Shown here piece by piece: positions 6,572 through 13,337 of a stretch of DNA of 28,380 nucleotides. A program made the translations under genes and the position numbers. The notes under the pieces were generated by a model. The model made no database searches and was not told the origin of the DNA. It worked only from the letters and a program-made list of their open reading frames with translations. Positions within the stretch are counted from its first letter, which is position 1; each line of letters starts with the position of its first letter. This DNA comes from an uncultured Caldilineales bacterium. GTDB lineage: Bacteria; Chloroflexota; Anaerolineae; JAAEKA01. The stretch is taken from NCBI GenBank assembly GCA_937907455.1, contig CALESQ010000020.1, forward strand, positions 1 through 28,380, in the 5' to 3' direction.

Positions 6572-9304
6572 TTATTTCGGCCAGGAGGCGTCAATTTCAG
6601 CGAGGACGGTATCGAGGTCGGCAGCGCCGGAGAAGTAATCGGTCATGCCCTTCCAGAAGGAGCCGGAGCCGACTTCGCCGGGCATGAGGTCCGAGGCGTC
6701 GAAGCGGACGGAGGTGGCGTTGTTGACGAGGCCAGCGATATCGCGTTCGAGGTCAGAGCCGTACCAATCGAGTTGGACGTCTTTCTGGGGGCCGAGAGCG
6801 CCACCGGCAGCGAGCCAGCCTTTGACGCCTTCGCCGGTGGAGAAGAATTGCATGACGGCGCGGACTTCGGGGCGGTCGGAGAAGGCGGCCATGATGTCGC
6901 CAGCGACGAGGAAGGGGCTGCCGTAGGCATCATCCACGCCGGGGAGGTAGAAGACACCGTAGTCGGTGCCGTACTTGGCTTCGGCGGGGAAGAAGGAGGT
7001 GATGAAGTTACCCTGTTTGTGCATCCAGCATTTGGGCGGGTTTTCAAACATGGGGGTGGGGGCATCACCGAAGAAGGTGGTGACGATGGCAGCGGTGCCG
7101 CCGTAGACCATTTTGTCGTTGTTCCAGATGTCGGCGAAGGTTTCGATGGCCTTCTTGACTTCGGGGGAAGAGAAGGGCAGCTCACCCTTGATCCACTTGT
7201 CGTAGTTTTCGAGGGTGGTGGTGCGCAGCATGAACTCTTCGGTCCAGTCGGTGGCGGCCCAGCCGGTGGCAGCGCCGGACTCAATGCCGACGCACCAGGG
7301 GGTGTCGCCATCGGCAGCGATTTGTTCCTGCAGAGCTTGCAGCTCGGCCCAGGTGGTGGGCACGGCATAGCCAGCGGCTTCGAACTGGGCCTTGGGGTAC
7401 CACACCAGGCTCTTGCCGTTGAAGCGCTGCCAGACGCCGTACTCAGCGCCTTCGATGGTAGCCATGTCACGCCATGACTGGAGATAGTTCTCGGCCAGCC
7501 AATTGGCAGGCACCATGTCGGTGACAGGGATCACTTTGCCCTGCTTGGCGAAGGTGCCGAGCAGGCCGGGCTGGGGGAAGTCCACGATGTCGGGAGCGTC
7601 ACCGGCCTGAACACGCACGGTGATGCTGGCCTCGAACTCCTTGGAGCCTTCGTACTGAATGTCAATGCCGGTGGCATCTTCAAAAGGCTTGATGGAGGAC
7701 TCGAACTTCACGGCGTCTTCGTCGGTGAAGGGGCCGGTCATGGTGACGACGGTGCCTTTGTACTCGCCTTTGTAGGCGCTTGCCAGCTCGGTCAGACCTT
7801 TGGAGGTCGCACCCTCGGCGCTGGCGCCCACAGAAGCAGCTCCGCCGCCGGTGCCACCTGTTGCCGCCGCATCCTTCGGCCAGGAGGCGTCAATTTCAGC
7901 GAGGACAGTATCGAGGTCGGCAGCGCCGGAGAAGTAATCGGTCATGCCCTTCCAGAAGGAGCCGGAGCCGACTTCGCCGGGCATGAGGTCCGAGGCGTCG
8001 AAGCGGACGGAGGTGGCGTTGTTGACGAGGCCAGCGATATCGCGTTCGAGGTCAGAGCCGTACCAATCGAGTTGGACGTCTTTCTGGGGGCCGAGAGCGC
8101 CACCGGCAGCGAGCCAGCCTTTGACGCCTTCGCCGGTGGAGAAGAATTGCATGACGGCGCGGACTTCGGGGCGGTCGGAGAAGGCGGCCATGATGTCGCC
8201 AGCGACGAGGAAGGGGCTGCCGTAGGCATCATCCACGCCGGGGAGGTAGAAGACACCGTAGTCGGTGCCGTACTTGGCTTCGGCGGGGAAGAAGGAGGTG
8301 ATGAAGTTACCCTGTTTGTGCATCCAGCATTTGGGCGGGTTTTCAAACATGGGGGTGGGGGCATCACCGAAGAAGGTGGTGACGATGGCAGCGGTGCCGC
8401 CGTAGACCATTTTGTCGTTGTTCCAGATGTCGGCGAAGGTTTCGATGGCCTTCTTGACTTCGGGGGAAGAGAAGGGCAGCTCACCCTTGATCCACTTGTC
8501 GTAGTTTTCGAGGGTGGTGGTGCGCAGCATGAACTCTTCGGTCCAGTCGGTGGCGGCCCAGCCGGTGGCAGCGCCGGACTCAATGCCGACGCACCAGGGG
8601 GTGTCGCCATCGGCAGCGATTTGTTCCTGCAGAGCTTGCAGCTCGGCCCAGGTGGTGGGCACGGCATAGCCAGCGGCTTCGAACTGGGCCTTGGGGTACC
8701 ACACCAGGCTCTTGCCGTTGAAGCGCTGCCAGACGCCGTACTCAGCGCCTTCGATGGTAGCCATGTCACGCCATGACTGGAGATAGTTCTCGGCCAGCCA
8801 ATTGGCAGGCACCATGTCGGTGACAGGGATCACTTTGCCCTGCTTGGCGAAGGTGCCGAGCAGGCCGGGCTGGGGGAAGTCCACGATGTCGGGAGCGTCA
8901 CCGGCCTGAACACGCACGGTGATGCTGGCCTCGAACTCCTTGGAGCCTTCGTACTGAATGTCAATGCCGGTGGCATCTTCAAAAGGCTTGATGGAGGACT
9001 CGAACTTCACGGCGTCTTCGTCGGTGAAGGGGCCGGTCATGGTGACGACGGTGCCCTTGTACTCGCCTTTGTAGGCGCTTGCCAGCTCGGTCAGACCTTT
9101 GGAGGCTGCACCCTCGGCGCTGGCGCCCACAGACATCGTGGCGTCAGTCGCGGGAGCCGCGGGAGCCGCGGTGGGCTGTTCGACAGCCGGGGCCGCGGTA
9201 GGCTGCTCGGCAACCGGTGCAGGGGTGGTGTTGCTGCTACAGGCTGCCAGAATCATGCTAAAAGCAAGAACGACAGTGAGAAGCACAAATAGAAGTCGCT
9301 TCAT
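6572..9304 (-). CDS. Two-headed sugar-binding lipoprotein (duplicated CUT1 solute-binding protein)
   Basis: A 910-residue lipoprotein, about twice the family's usual 420-450. The signal peptide ends in the lipobox LAAC (lipid-bearing C22) and is followed by a Thr/Pro/Ala-rich tether. Then come two complete solute-binding domains of the AglE/SBP_bac_1 type, each starting SVGASAEGA and ending DASWPK (about residues 58-477 and 491-910), joined by the 13-residue linker DAAATGGTGGGAA. The domains differ by a single residue that I can see (EGAAS against EGATS). The start ATG 9304 has AGGAGGAG upstream. It should capture alpha-glucosides outside the cell and deliver them to the two permeases encoded downstream. 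Both heads keep the full sequence, so neither is visibly degenerate. An assembly duplication must be considered, but the unique linker and four base differences argue against a simple artefact. Confidence 0.9.
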   Translation of the reverse strand: MKRLLFVLLTVVLAFSMILAACSSNTTPAPVAEQPTAAPAVEQPTAAPAAPATDATMSVGASAEGAASKGLTELASAYKGEYKGTVVTMTGPFTDEDAVKFESSIKPFEDATGIDIQYEGSKEFEASITVRVQAGDAPDIVDFPQPGLLGTFAKQGKVIPVTDMVPANWLAENYLQSWRDMATIEGAEYGVWQRFNGKSLVWYPKAQFEAAGYAVPTTWAELQALQEQIAADGDTPWCVGIESGAATGWAATDWTEEFMLRTTTLENYDKWIKGELPFSSPEVKKAIETFADIWNNDKMVYGGTAAIVTTFFGDAPTPMFENPPKCWMHKQGNFITSFFPAEAKYGTDYGVFYLPGVDDAYGSPFLVAGDIMAAFSDRPEVRAVMQFFSTGEGVKGWLAAGGALGPQKDVQLDWYGSDLERDIAGLVNNATSVRFDASDLMPGEVGSGSFWKGMTDYFSGAADLDTVLAEIDASWPKDAAATGGTGGGAASVGASAEGATSKGLTELASAYKGEYKGTVVTMTGPFTDEDAVKFESSIKPFEDATGIDIQYEGSKEFEASITVRVQAGDAPDIVDFPQPGLLGTFAKQGKVIPVTDMVPANWLAENYLQSWRDMATIEGAEYGVWQRFNGKSLVWYPKAQFEAAGYAVPTTWAELQALQEQIAADGDTPWCVGIESGAATGWAATDWTEEFMLRTTTLENYDKWIKGELPFSSPEVKKAIETFADIWNNDKMVYGGTAAIVTTFFGDAPTPMFENPPKCWMHKQGNFITSFFPAEAKYGTDYGVFYLPGVDDAYGSPFLVAGDIMAAFSDRPEVRAVMQFFSTGEGVKGWLAAGGALGPQKDVQLDWYGSDLERDIAGLVNNATSVRFDASDLMPGEVGSGSFWKGMTDYFSGAADLDTVLAEIDASWPK
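6576..7834 (-). repeat. 1,259-bp tandem repeat, copy B (C-terminal head)
   Basis: This segment matches 7875-9133 at an offset of 1,299 bp. By line-by-line reading the copies differ only at 6608/7907 (G/A), 7757/9056 (T/C) and 7807-7808/9106-9107 (TC/CT). The positions between 6609 and 7756 are identical in the other copy. The 40 bp between the copies (7835-7874) encode the inter-domain linker and are not repeated. Confidence 0.95.
7875..9133 (-). repeat. 1,259-bp tandem repeat, copy A (N-terminal head)
   Basis: Partner of 6576-7834; it encodes the membrane-proximal binding domain that follows the lipoprotein tether. The boundary on the N-terminal side is the CACAGA/CATCG junction at 9133/9134. 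The period of 1,299 bp is exactly 433 codons, so the frame is kept. Confidence 0.95.
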
Positions 9305-9339
9305 AGGATAGTTTCTCCTCCTGAGAGAAAAGAAATGGT

Positions 9340-9355
9340 GCTACAAACTTGTAGC
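9340..9355. promoter_or_regulatory. Palindrome in the leader of the binding-protein gene
   Basis: GCTACAA-AC-TTGTAGC is a perfect 7-bp inverted repeat with a 2-bp centre, about 35 bp upstream of the start of the binding-protein gene. It is too short in the loop to be a hairpin terminator and is better read as a protein-binding site, possibly for the adjacent LacI protein, although its sequence differs from the palindrome at the lacI promoter. Confidence 0.35.
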
Positions 9356-9380
9356 CAAGACACAACGCTGCAGTGGTTTC

Positions 9381-9427
9381 GTACTGCGTACTGCGTAGTA
9401 CAACGTTAGACAGTTTATAGGTACTAC
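9381..9427. repeat. Heptamer words and inverted repeat in the regulator/transporter gap
   Basis: GTACTGC, GTACTGC and GTAGTAC lie in tandem at 9381-9401, and GTACTAC at 9421-9427 is the exact inverse of the third unit, with TACGCAG (9432-9438) inverse to part of the second. The gap (9305-9502) must hold the promoter of the transporter operon. I see two weak candidates on the minus strand (TTGTGT-17-TATTGA and TTGAGT-17-TAACGT) and cannot choose between them. Confidence 0.6.
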
Positions 9428-9502
9428 TCAATACGCAGCACGAAACAGGAACACAATGGCAAGAAAGAGCTGCTCGATAGAATAATTACCTCCTTTTTAT
9501 CA

Positions 9503-10510
9503 TCACGCTGGCGGCGGCGCGGTGGTGCCGCGTATTACCAAACGAAGCGGTAATTCTTCGCATATCGGGGCGCGGGGCGACCCTTCCATTACCTGCAACA
9601 ACATGCCCATGCCGCGCTGTCCTGACTCAAACAACGGCTGGCTGATTGTCGTCAGATTGAGGTATTCGGCGATCTCGATATCGTCAAAGCCGATCACCGA
9701 CAGGTCGCGGGGCACTGTCAAGCCACGTTCGCGCGCGGCTTGCATCACGCCGAGGGCCTGGGTATCGCTGGCCGCAAAAATGGCCGTCGGCGGGTCATTC
9801 AAACTTAGCAGCGAATGGGTGAGGACGCACGCCGACTCTTGGCCGTGTTCGCCGGCCTGATGAAATTCCGCGCGAAAGGGGATGCCTTGCTCGTCCAACA
9901 CCTGGCGTAGCCCGGTCAACCGGTCGCGACTGGAGGTGAAGTTGAAAGCTGTGTGAATGGGGTCGCCGACAAAGGCAATTTTGCGATGTCCCAGCTCAAG
10001 GAGGTGATGGGCGGCCATCTCGCCGCCACGTACGTCATCCACCACGACGCGCGGCAGGCTGGGATGATGGGCATCTACCAGCACCACGGGCACGCCGGCA
10101 CTCTGCCAGCGCGCAACATCGGCATCGTGTGGGGTCAGGGAAACCACTATCAGCCCATCTACCCGCTGATTGGAGGCGGTTTCGTGGAAATAATCGTCGC
10201 GTTTGGCAGGACTTTCCACGTTGTAAACGATCAGATCGTATTCGCTGCTGGCGATCAGAGCCTCGCTGCCGCGCAAACGCTCCACCACGGAAGGGCGGGT
10301 GAAGAAAACGGCGATAACCCCGATGGAAAGTGATCTGCGGCGGGAAAGGCGCTGGCCTAAAATGCTGGGCCGGAAGTTGAGGGTTTCGATGACCTGGAGG
10401 ACACGCTGCCGGGTATCAGGGCTGACACGCGCGCTATTGTTTAGTACTCGTGAGACAGTACCGACACCCACATTGGCTTGTTTTGCTACGTCGTAGATTG
10501 TAACAGGCAC
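9503..10510 (-). CDS. LacI-family transcriptional regulator of the sugar locus
   Basis: A 335-residue repressor of normal LacI length. The N-terminal helix-turn-helix is TIYDVAKQANVGVGTVSRVLNN (residues 4-25) followed by the hinge, and the rest is a periplasmic-binding-protein-like sensor with the family landmarks VDGLIVVS, GHRKIAFVGD, AIFAASDTQALGVMQAARERGLTVPRDLSVIGFDD and LTTISQP. The start is GTG 10510 with GGAG about 10 nt upstream. It lies immediately upstream of, and in the same direction as, the transporter genes, so they are its likely targets. A consensus promoter and 14-bp palindrome precede it, implying autoregulation. The effector is probably a sugar taken up by the system, by inference. 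Confidence 0.93.
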   Translation of the reverse strand: MPVTIYDVAKQANVGVGTVSRVLNNSARVSPDTRQRVLQVIETLNFRPSILGQRLSRRRSLSIGVIAVFFTRPSVVERLRGSEALIASSEYDLIVYNVESPAKRDDYFHETASNQRVDGLIVVSLTPHDADVARWQSAGVPVVLVDAHHPSLPRVVVDDVRGGEMAAHHLLELGHRKIAFVGDPIHTAFNFTSSRDRLTGLRQVLDEQGIPFRAEFHQAGEHGQESACVLTHSLLSLNDPPTAIFAASDTQALGVMQAARERGLTVPRDLSVIGFDDIEIAEYLNLTTISQPLFESGQRGMGMLLQVMEGSPRAPICEELPLRLVIRGTTAPPPA

Positions 10511-10548
10511 AGCGACGTTCTCCAGTGAACGAAGGAAGCGACTGGTCT

Positions 10549-10562
10549 TGGAACCGGTTCCA
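10549..10562. promoter_or_regulatory. LacI-type operator at the regulator's promoter
   Basis: TGGAACCGGTTCCA is a perfect 14-bp palindrome with the central CG step typical of LacI-family operators. It begins at the last base of the -10 element and covers the expected transcription start of the lacI gene, so binding there should block initiation. I found no second perfect copy in front of the binding-protein gene. Confidence 0.7.
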
Positions 10563-10590
10563 TTCTATCACTTTTTATATCCCTTGTCAA
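10562..10590 (-). promoter_or_regulatory. Promoter of the LacI-family regulator gene
   Basis: On the minus strand a perfect TTGACA (10585-10590) is followed after 17 bp by TAGAAT (10562-10567). It lies in the 98-bp gap after rimI and directs transcription into the regulator and perhaps on into the transporter operon, as no terminator separates them. Confidence 0.8.
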
Positions 10591-10608
10591 GAGTTTGGTT
10601 GGCTTAAA

Positions 10609-11067
10609 TCATGTAACGTCCATGCTCATCAGCAGTGCGTCTTCGCCGTTATCCTGATAATAGCGCCGTCTTCGGCCATCTACCGCGAACCCCAACTTGC
10701 GGTATAAGGCTTGCGCCGTTGTGTTGCTGACGCGTACTTCTAACGTGAAGCGCACCGCGCCCTGCGCGCGCAGGGCGTGCATGGCGTGGCGCAGCAAATA
10801 CTCACCCAGACCCTGTCTTTGCCAGCGCTGCGCAACCGCCAGATTGCCCAGGTTGGCTTCGTCGTCCAGTATCCAATAGCAGGCGTATCCCACAACTTCG
10901 TGGTTGGCAGCCGCTTCCAGCACGAAATAGCGAGCGTGTGGGTTGTGCAGGTCGCGTTCATAAAAACTGAGCGGCCAGGCATCACTGACGAACAGCGCTT
11001 CTTCGATCTCGATCACCGCGGGCAGGTCGGCAGGCTGCATGGCGCGCAGCAGGAAAGCAGCGGTCAT
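10609..11067 (-). CDS. rimI: Ribosomal-protein-alanine N-acetyltransferase-like GNAT protein
   Basis: A 152-residue GNAT acetyltransferase of RimI size. The acetyl-CoA pyrophosphate-binding loop is RWQRQGLGEYLL (81-92), preceded by the LGNLAVAQ strand and followed by LEVRVSNTTAQALYRKLGFAVDGRRRRYY, which is the RimI signature region. RimI acetylates the N-terminal alanine of ribosomal protein bS18; whether this is its only target here is not known. Its ATG overlaps the tsaB stop by ATGA, so it is translationally coupled, and the tsaE-tsaB-rimI order is common across bacteria. Confidence 0.9.
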   Translation of the reverse strand: MTAAFLLRAMQPADLPAVIEIEEALFVSDAWPLSFYERDLHNPHARYFVLEAAANHEVVGYACYWILDDEANLGNLAVAQRWQRQGLGEYLLRHAMHALRAQGAVRFTLEVRVSNTTAQALYRKLGFAVDGRRRRYYQDNGEDALLMSMDVT

Positions 11068-11732
11068 GGCTCTTGCAGATACACCGGGGCAAGGCTAGCC
11101 AGATCGTCGGCTTCGCCGCGTTGATGGCGCAGCCAGGCTAATTCGGCCAGCGCGGCCGCGCGCCGCTGTGCCGCTGCGGGCAGGGCCACGGTGATTCCCT
11201 GGACCGTTAGCGCCTCGTACAGTGGCGGAGTGATTTCGCCGGTGACCCAGGCAGCCGCGGGCAGGGCTGCTGGCAGATCGGCCTCGGCCAGCAACAGCGG
11301 TGTACTGCGCCAGCCCCGCCATGCGCCCAGCACGGTGTCGCCGGTTTCATCTGGCTGATAGAGCGCCAGATAGCAGCGCCCGCGCCCTGCGGTAACGAGT
11401 GCGGCCACAGGCTGAGCGCAATGCAGGTGCGGGTAGGCTGTCACATCAAAGCCCGATACGCCCAGCAATGGCAGATTGTGGGTTAGCGCCATGCCTTTGG
11501 CCAGGCTGAGCGCCACGCGCAGGCCGGTGAAAGAACCAGGGCCGAGGTTCACAGCCAGCGCGCTCAAATCAGCCGGTGTAACATTGCTCCAGGCCAGCAA
11601 TTGCTCGACGCGCGGCAGCAGCTCCACGGTTTGGGCATCGCGTGAGAGCCAGTTGAGTTCAGCCATCACCTGCGCCTGGTGGTATAAGGCCAGGCCGGAA
11701 TGGCGGGTAGCAGTATCAAGGGCAAGAAGCAT
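11064..11732 (-). CDS. tsaB: tRNA t6A biosynthesis protein TsaB
   Basis: A 222-residue member of the ASKHA fold, the non-catalytic partner of TsaD in the complex that makes N6-threonylcarbamoyladenosine at position 37 of ANN-decoding tRNAs. Visible motifs are MLLALDTATRHSGLAL at the N terminus and NLGPGSFTGLRVALSLAKGMA (about 62-82), the hallmark of TsaB/YeaZ. There is no Shine-Dalgarno before ATG 11732: the upstream sequence is CCTCC-type pyrimidine-rich, and the 96-bp gap to tsaE holds repeat words. Since rimI overlaps its 3' end and tsaE precedes it, an operon is likely. Confidence 0.93.
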   Translation of the reverse strand: MLLALDTATRHSGLALYHQAQVMAELNWLSRDAQTVELLPRVEQLLAWSNVTPADLSALAVNLGPGSFTGLRVALSLAKGMALTHNLPLLGVSGFDVTAYPHLHCAQPVAALVTAGRGRCYLALYQPDETGDTVLGAWRGWRSTPLLLAEADLPAALPAAAWVTGEITPPLYEALTVQGITVALPAAAQRRAAALAELAWLRHQRGEADDLASLAPVYLQEP

Positions 11733-11766
11733 GGGGAGGAGGGGAGATTGGTAAATTGGTGGATTG

Positions 11767-11811
11767 GTACGCCGAAGGCGGGTATGCTGAAGGCAGGTAC
11801 GCCGAAATCAT
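11767..11811 (+). repeat. Three 15-bp hairpin repeat units between tsaE and tsaB
   Basis: GTACGCCGAAGGCGG, GTATGCTGAAGGCAG and GTACGCCGAAATCAT follow each other without gap. The first two fold as 4-bp stems around GAA; the second has changed C to T on one arm and G to A on the other, keeping the outer pair. The same 15-bp core recurs at 23430-23467. Just beside it, ATTGGT recurs three times at 8-bp spacing (about 11747-11768). Confidence 0.8.
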
Positions 11812-11821
11812 GTATTTCTGT

Positions 11822-11842
11822 ATACTGCTTACTGCTTACTCT
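11822..11842. repeat. Heptamer tandem words overlapping the 3' end of tsaE
   Basis: ATACTGC, TTACTGC and TTACTCT run in phase on the plus strand (complement: AGAGTAA, GCAGTAA, GCAGTAT). The stop codon of tsaE is the TAA inside the second unit and its last residues SKQ are encoded by the third and second. Confidence 0.75.
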
Positions 11843-12329
11843 CCGCTCCCGACGCTCCAGCGCGCAACAAGGCGGCCGCGCGCGGCCCGGTGGCCTGCAA
11901 ATCCACCTGGCGGGTGGTGTCGTCCAAAGCGCTGAGGGTGATGCTCAGGTGATCGGCGGGCAGCAATGCGGCGATACGTTCGGCCCATTCCACCACAGCC
12001 ACGCCGTCATCTGCCAACAGCTCATCCAGGCCGATGGCTTGTGCCGCGGCAGCAGGGGCGGTTTCAAGCCGGTAGGTATCGGCATGGTACAAGGCAAAGC
12101 CGTGCGCCGTGCGGTATTCGGCAACGAGAATGAACGTAGGACTGGTCACCGGCTCGGTGATGCCCAAGCCGCGGGCGATACCGCGCGTCAAACAGGTTTT
12201 GCCCGCGCCCAGGTCGCCGTTCAACGCGACGACATCACCCGCCTGCAAGGCGCCGCCCAGGGCGCGGCCCAGCGCTTCGGTGTCTGCTTCGTGGTGCGTA
12301 TACAGGCGCACCTGCATGGCATTGCTCAT
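11829..12329 (-). CDS. tsaE: tRNA t6A biosynthesis ATPase TsaE
   Basis: A 166-residue P-loop ATPase that drives turnover of the TsaB-TsaD complex in t6A formation. The Walker A motif is GDLGAGKT (38-45), followed by the family stretches VTSPTFILVAEY, LYHADTYRL and VAVVEWAERI. I start it at ATG 12329 (MSNAMQVRLY): the open frame extends 15 codons further but through a consensus -10. With TATAAT only 6 bp upstream of that ATG and no ribosome site, the mRNA is probably leaderless. An internal ATG at 12317 is the alternative start. The last codons and stop are supplied by heptamer repeat sequence. It is the first gene of the tsaE-tsaB-rimI group. Confidence 0.92.
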   Translation of the reverse strand: MSNAMQVRLYTHHEADTEALGRALGGALQAGDVVALNGDLGAGKTCLTRGIARGLGITEPVTSPTFILVAEYRTAHGFALYHADTYRLETAPAAAAQAIGLDELLADDGVAVVEWAERIAALLPADHLSITLSALDDTTRQVDLQATGPRAAALLRAGASGAESKQ

Positions 12330-12335
12330 GGACAG

Positions 12336-12364
12336 ATTATAGCCGAGCGAGGCAGCGCAAGCAA
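12336..12364 (-). promoter_or_regulatory. tsaE promoter, leaderless type
   Basis: On the minus strand TTGCTT (12359-12364), 17-bp spacer and perfect TATAAT (12336-12341). The ATG of tsaE begins 6 bp after the -10, where transcription itself should start. Confidence 0.65.
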
Positions 12365-12386
12365 GCTCGCCCATCGCCTGATCACA

Positions 12387-12407
12387 ATTCGTCGTTCATC
12401 GTTGAGT
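12387..12407. repeat. Heptamer words between tsaE and the phosphoesterase gene
   Basis: ATTCGTC, GTTCATC and GTTGAGT lie in phase in the short divergent gap. An extended -10 for the plus-strand phosphoesterase (TGGTATCAT, ending 12418) follows directly, with no convincing -35, so the words occupy the place where the -35 would be. Confidence 0.45.
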
Positions 12408-12436
12408 GATGGTATCATTGGTTCTGAGGTGTTTTT

Positions 12437-13213
12437 ATGCGAGTTTTAGTGCTTTCCGACATTCATGCCAACCTGGCTGCGCTTGATGCCGTGCTGGATG
12501 ATGCCCGGCAGTATGTATGGCTGGGCCGCCGTGGTTTTGATACTCTATGGTCGCTGGGCGACGTGGTGGGCTATGGCCCCTGGCCCAATGAATGCATTGC
12601 GCGCTTGCAGGACTATGGCGATCATCTGCGTGTGGCCGGCAACCATGATTGGGCTACGCTGGGCCGCATAGAGATTGACGACTTCAACCCAGAAGCGCGC
12701 AAGGCCGTGTTGTGGACCCGCAGCCAACTGACCGCCGCCAGCCTCAGCTATCTTGCTGATTTGCCTGATCAGCCCCTGCTGCACGGCCAGTTTACCATCA
12801 CCCATGCCAGCCCGCGGCATCCGGTGTGGGAATACATCAACAGCGCGGCCATTGCTGCCGAGAATGCAGCTTATTTTGATACGCTTTGTTGTTTGGTGGG
12901 GCACACTCATGTGCCGCGTATCTATCGGCTTACAAACGGCGAACGCGCCGGCAGCACGCCGCGCTGCACAGTGTATGCGCCGGTGAATGATCGCGATATC
13001 GAGCTGGCAGGTCAGCACAATTTGATTATCAACCCCGGCAGTGTGGGTCAGCCGCGTGACAACGATCCACGCGCGGCCTATGGGCTGCTGGATACAGAAA
13101 CAGCGCGTTGGTGCTTTCGCCGCGTGCGCTATGATGTAGAGAGTACGCAGGCGGCTTTGCGCAAGGCAGGTAGTCCCGAACGCCTGATCGTGCGCCTGGC
13201 CTATGGCTGGTGA
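12437..13213 (+). CDS. Calcineurin-like metallophosphoesterase (YfcE/MJ0936-like)
   Basis: A 258-residue single-domain metallophosphatase. All dinuclear-metal motifs are present in order: DIH (8-10), GDVVGYG (41-47), GNHD (68-71), THAS (122-125) and GHTH (155-158), followed by NPGSVGQPRD (199-208), which marks the small MJ0936/YfcE-type (Metallophos_2) phosphoesterases. These act on phosphodiesters or phosphoproteins; the natural substrate is unknown. The start ATG 12437 has GAGGT 8 nt upstream. It is divergent from tsaE and 124 bp upstream of the DUF4349 lipoprotein gene on the same strand. Confidence 0.9.
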   Translation: MRVLVLSDIHANLAALDAVLDDARQYVWLGRRGFDTLWSLGDVVGYGPWPNECIARLQDYGDHLRVAGNHDWATLGRIEIDDFNPEARKAVLWTRSQLTAASLSYLADLPDQPLLHGQFTITHASPRHPVWEYINSAAIAAENAAYFDTLCCLVGHTHVPRIYRLTNGERAGSTPRCTVYAPVNDRDIELAGQHNLIINPGSVGQPRDNDPRAAYGLLDTETARWCFRRVRYDVESTQAALRKAGSPERLIVRLAYGW

Positions 13214-13337
13214 TATCTGGCGGGGGGACAGGCCTTGTTGTCGTCTTTTGAACCTACCGGCTGTTGATGCCGTGCAATGCTGTGGTCGAATGTTGTGTTC
13301 GGCCTTGCCCATTGGTGTTTATGTCAGGAGGATGAAG

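Noticed and set aside
6563..7477. 304-codon open frame on the plus strand, opposite the binding-protein gene (partly repeated at 8072-8776).
   Set aside because: It is antisense to a clearly recognisable gene, is Gly/Glu-rich by composition only, has no ribosome site, and its second copy merely follows from the DNA duplication.
6643..8769. Two identical 275-codon minus-strand frames (6643-7470, 7942-8769) rich in Ser/Pro.
   Set aside because: They are frame-shifted shadows of the two heads; their identity reflects the tandem repeat.
9486..9494. AAGGAGGT on the minus strand just after the regulator's stop, looking like a ribosome site for a small gene.
   Set aside because: No start codon lies at a usable distance and no frame of convincing length follows.
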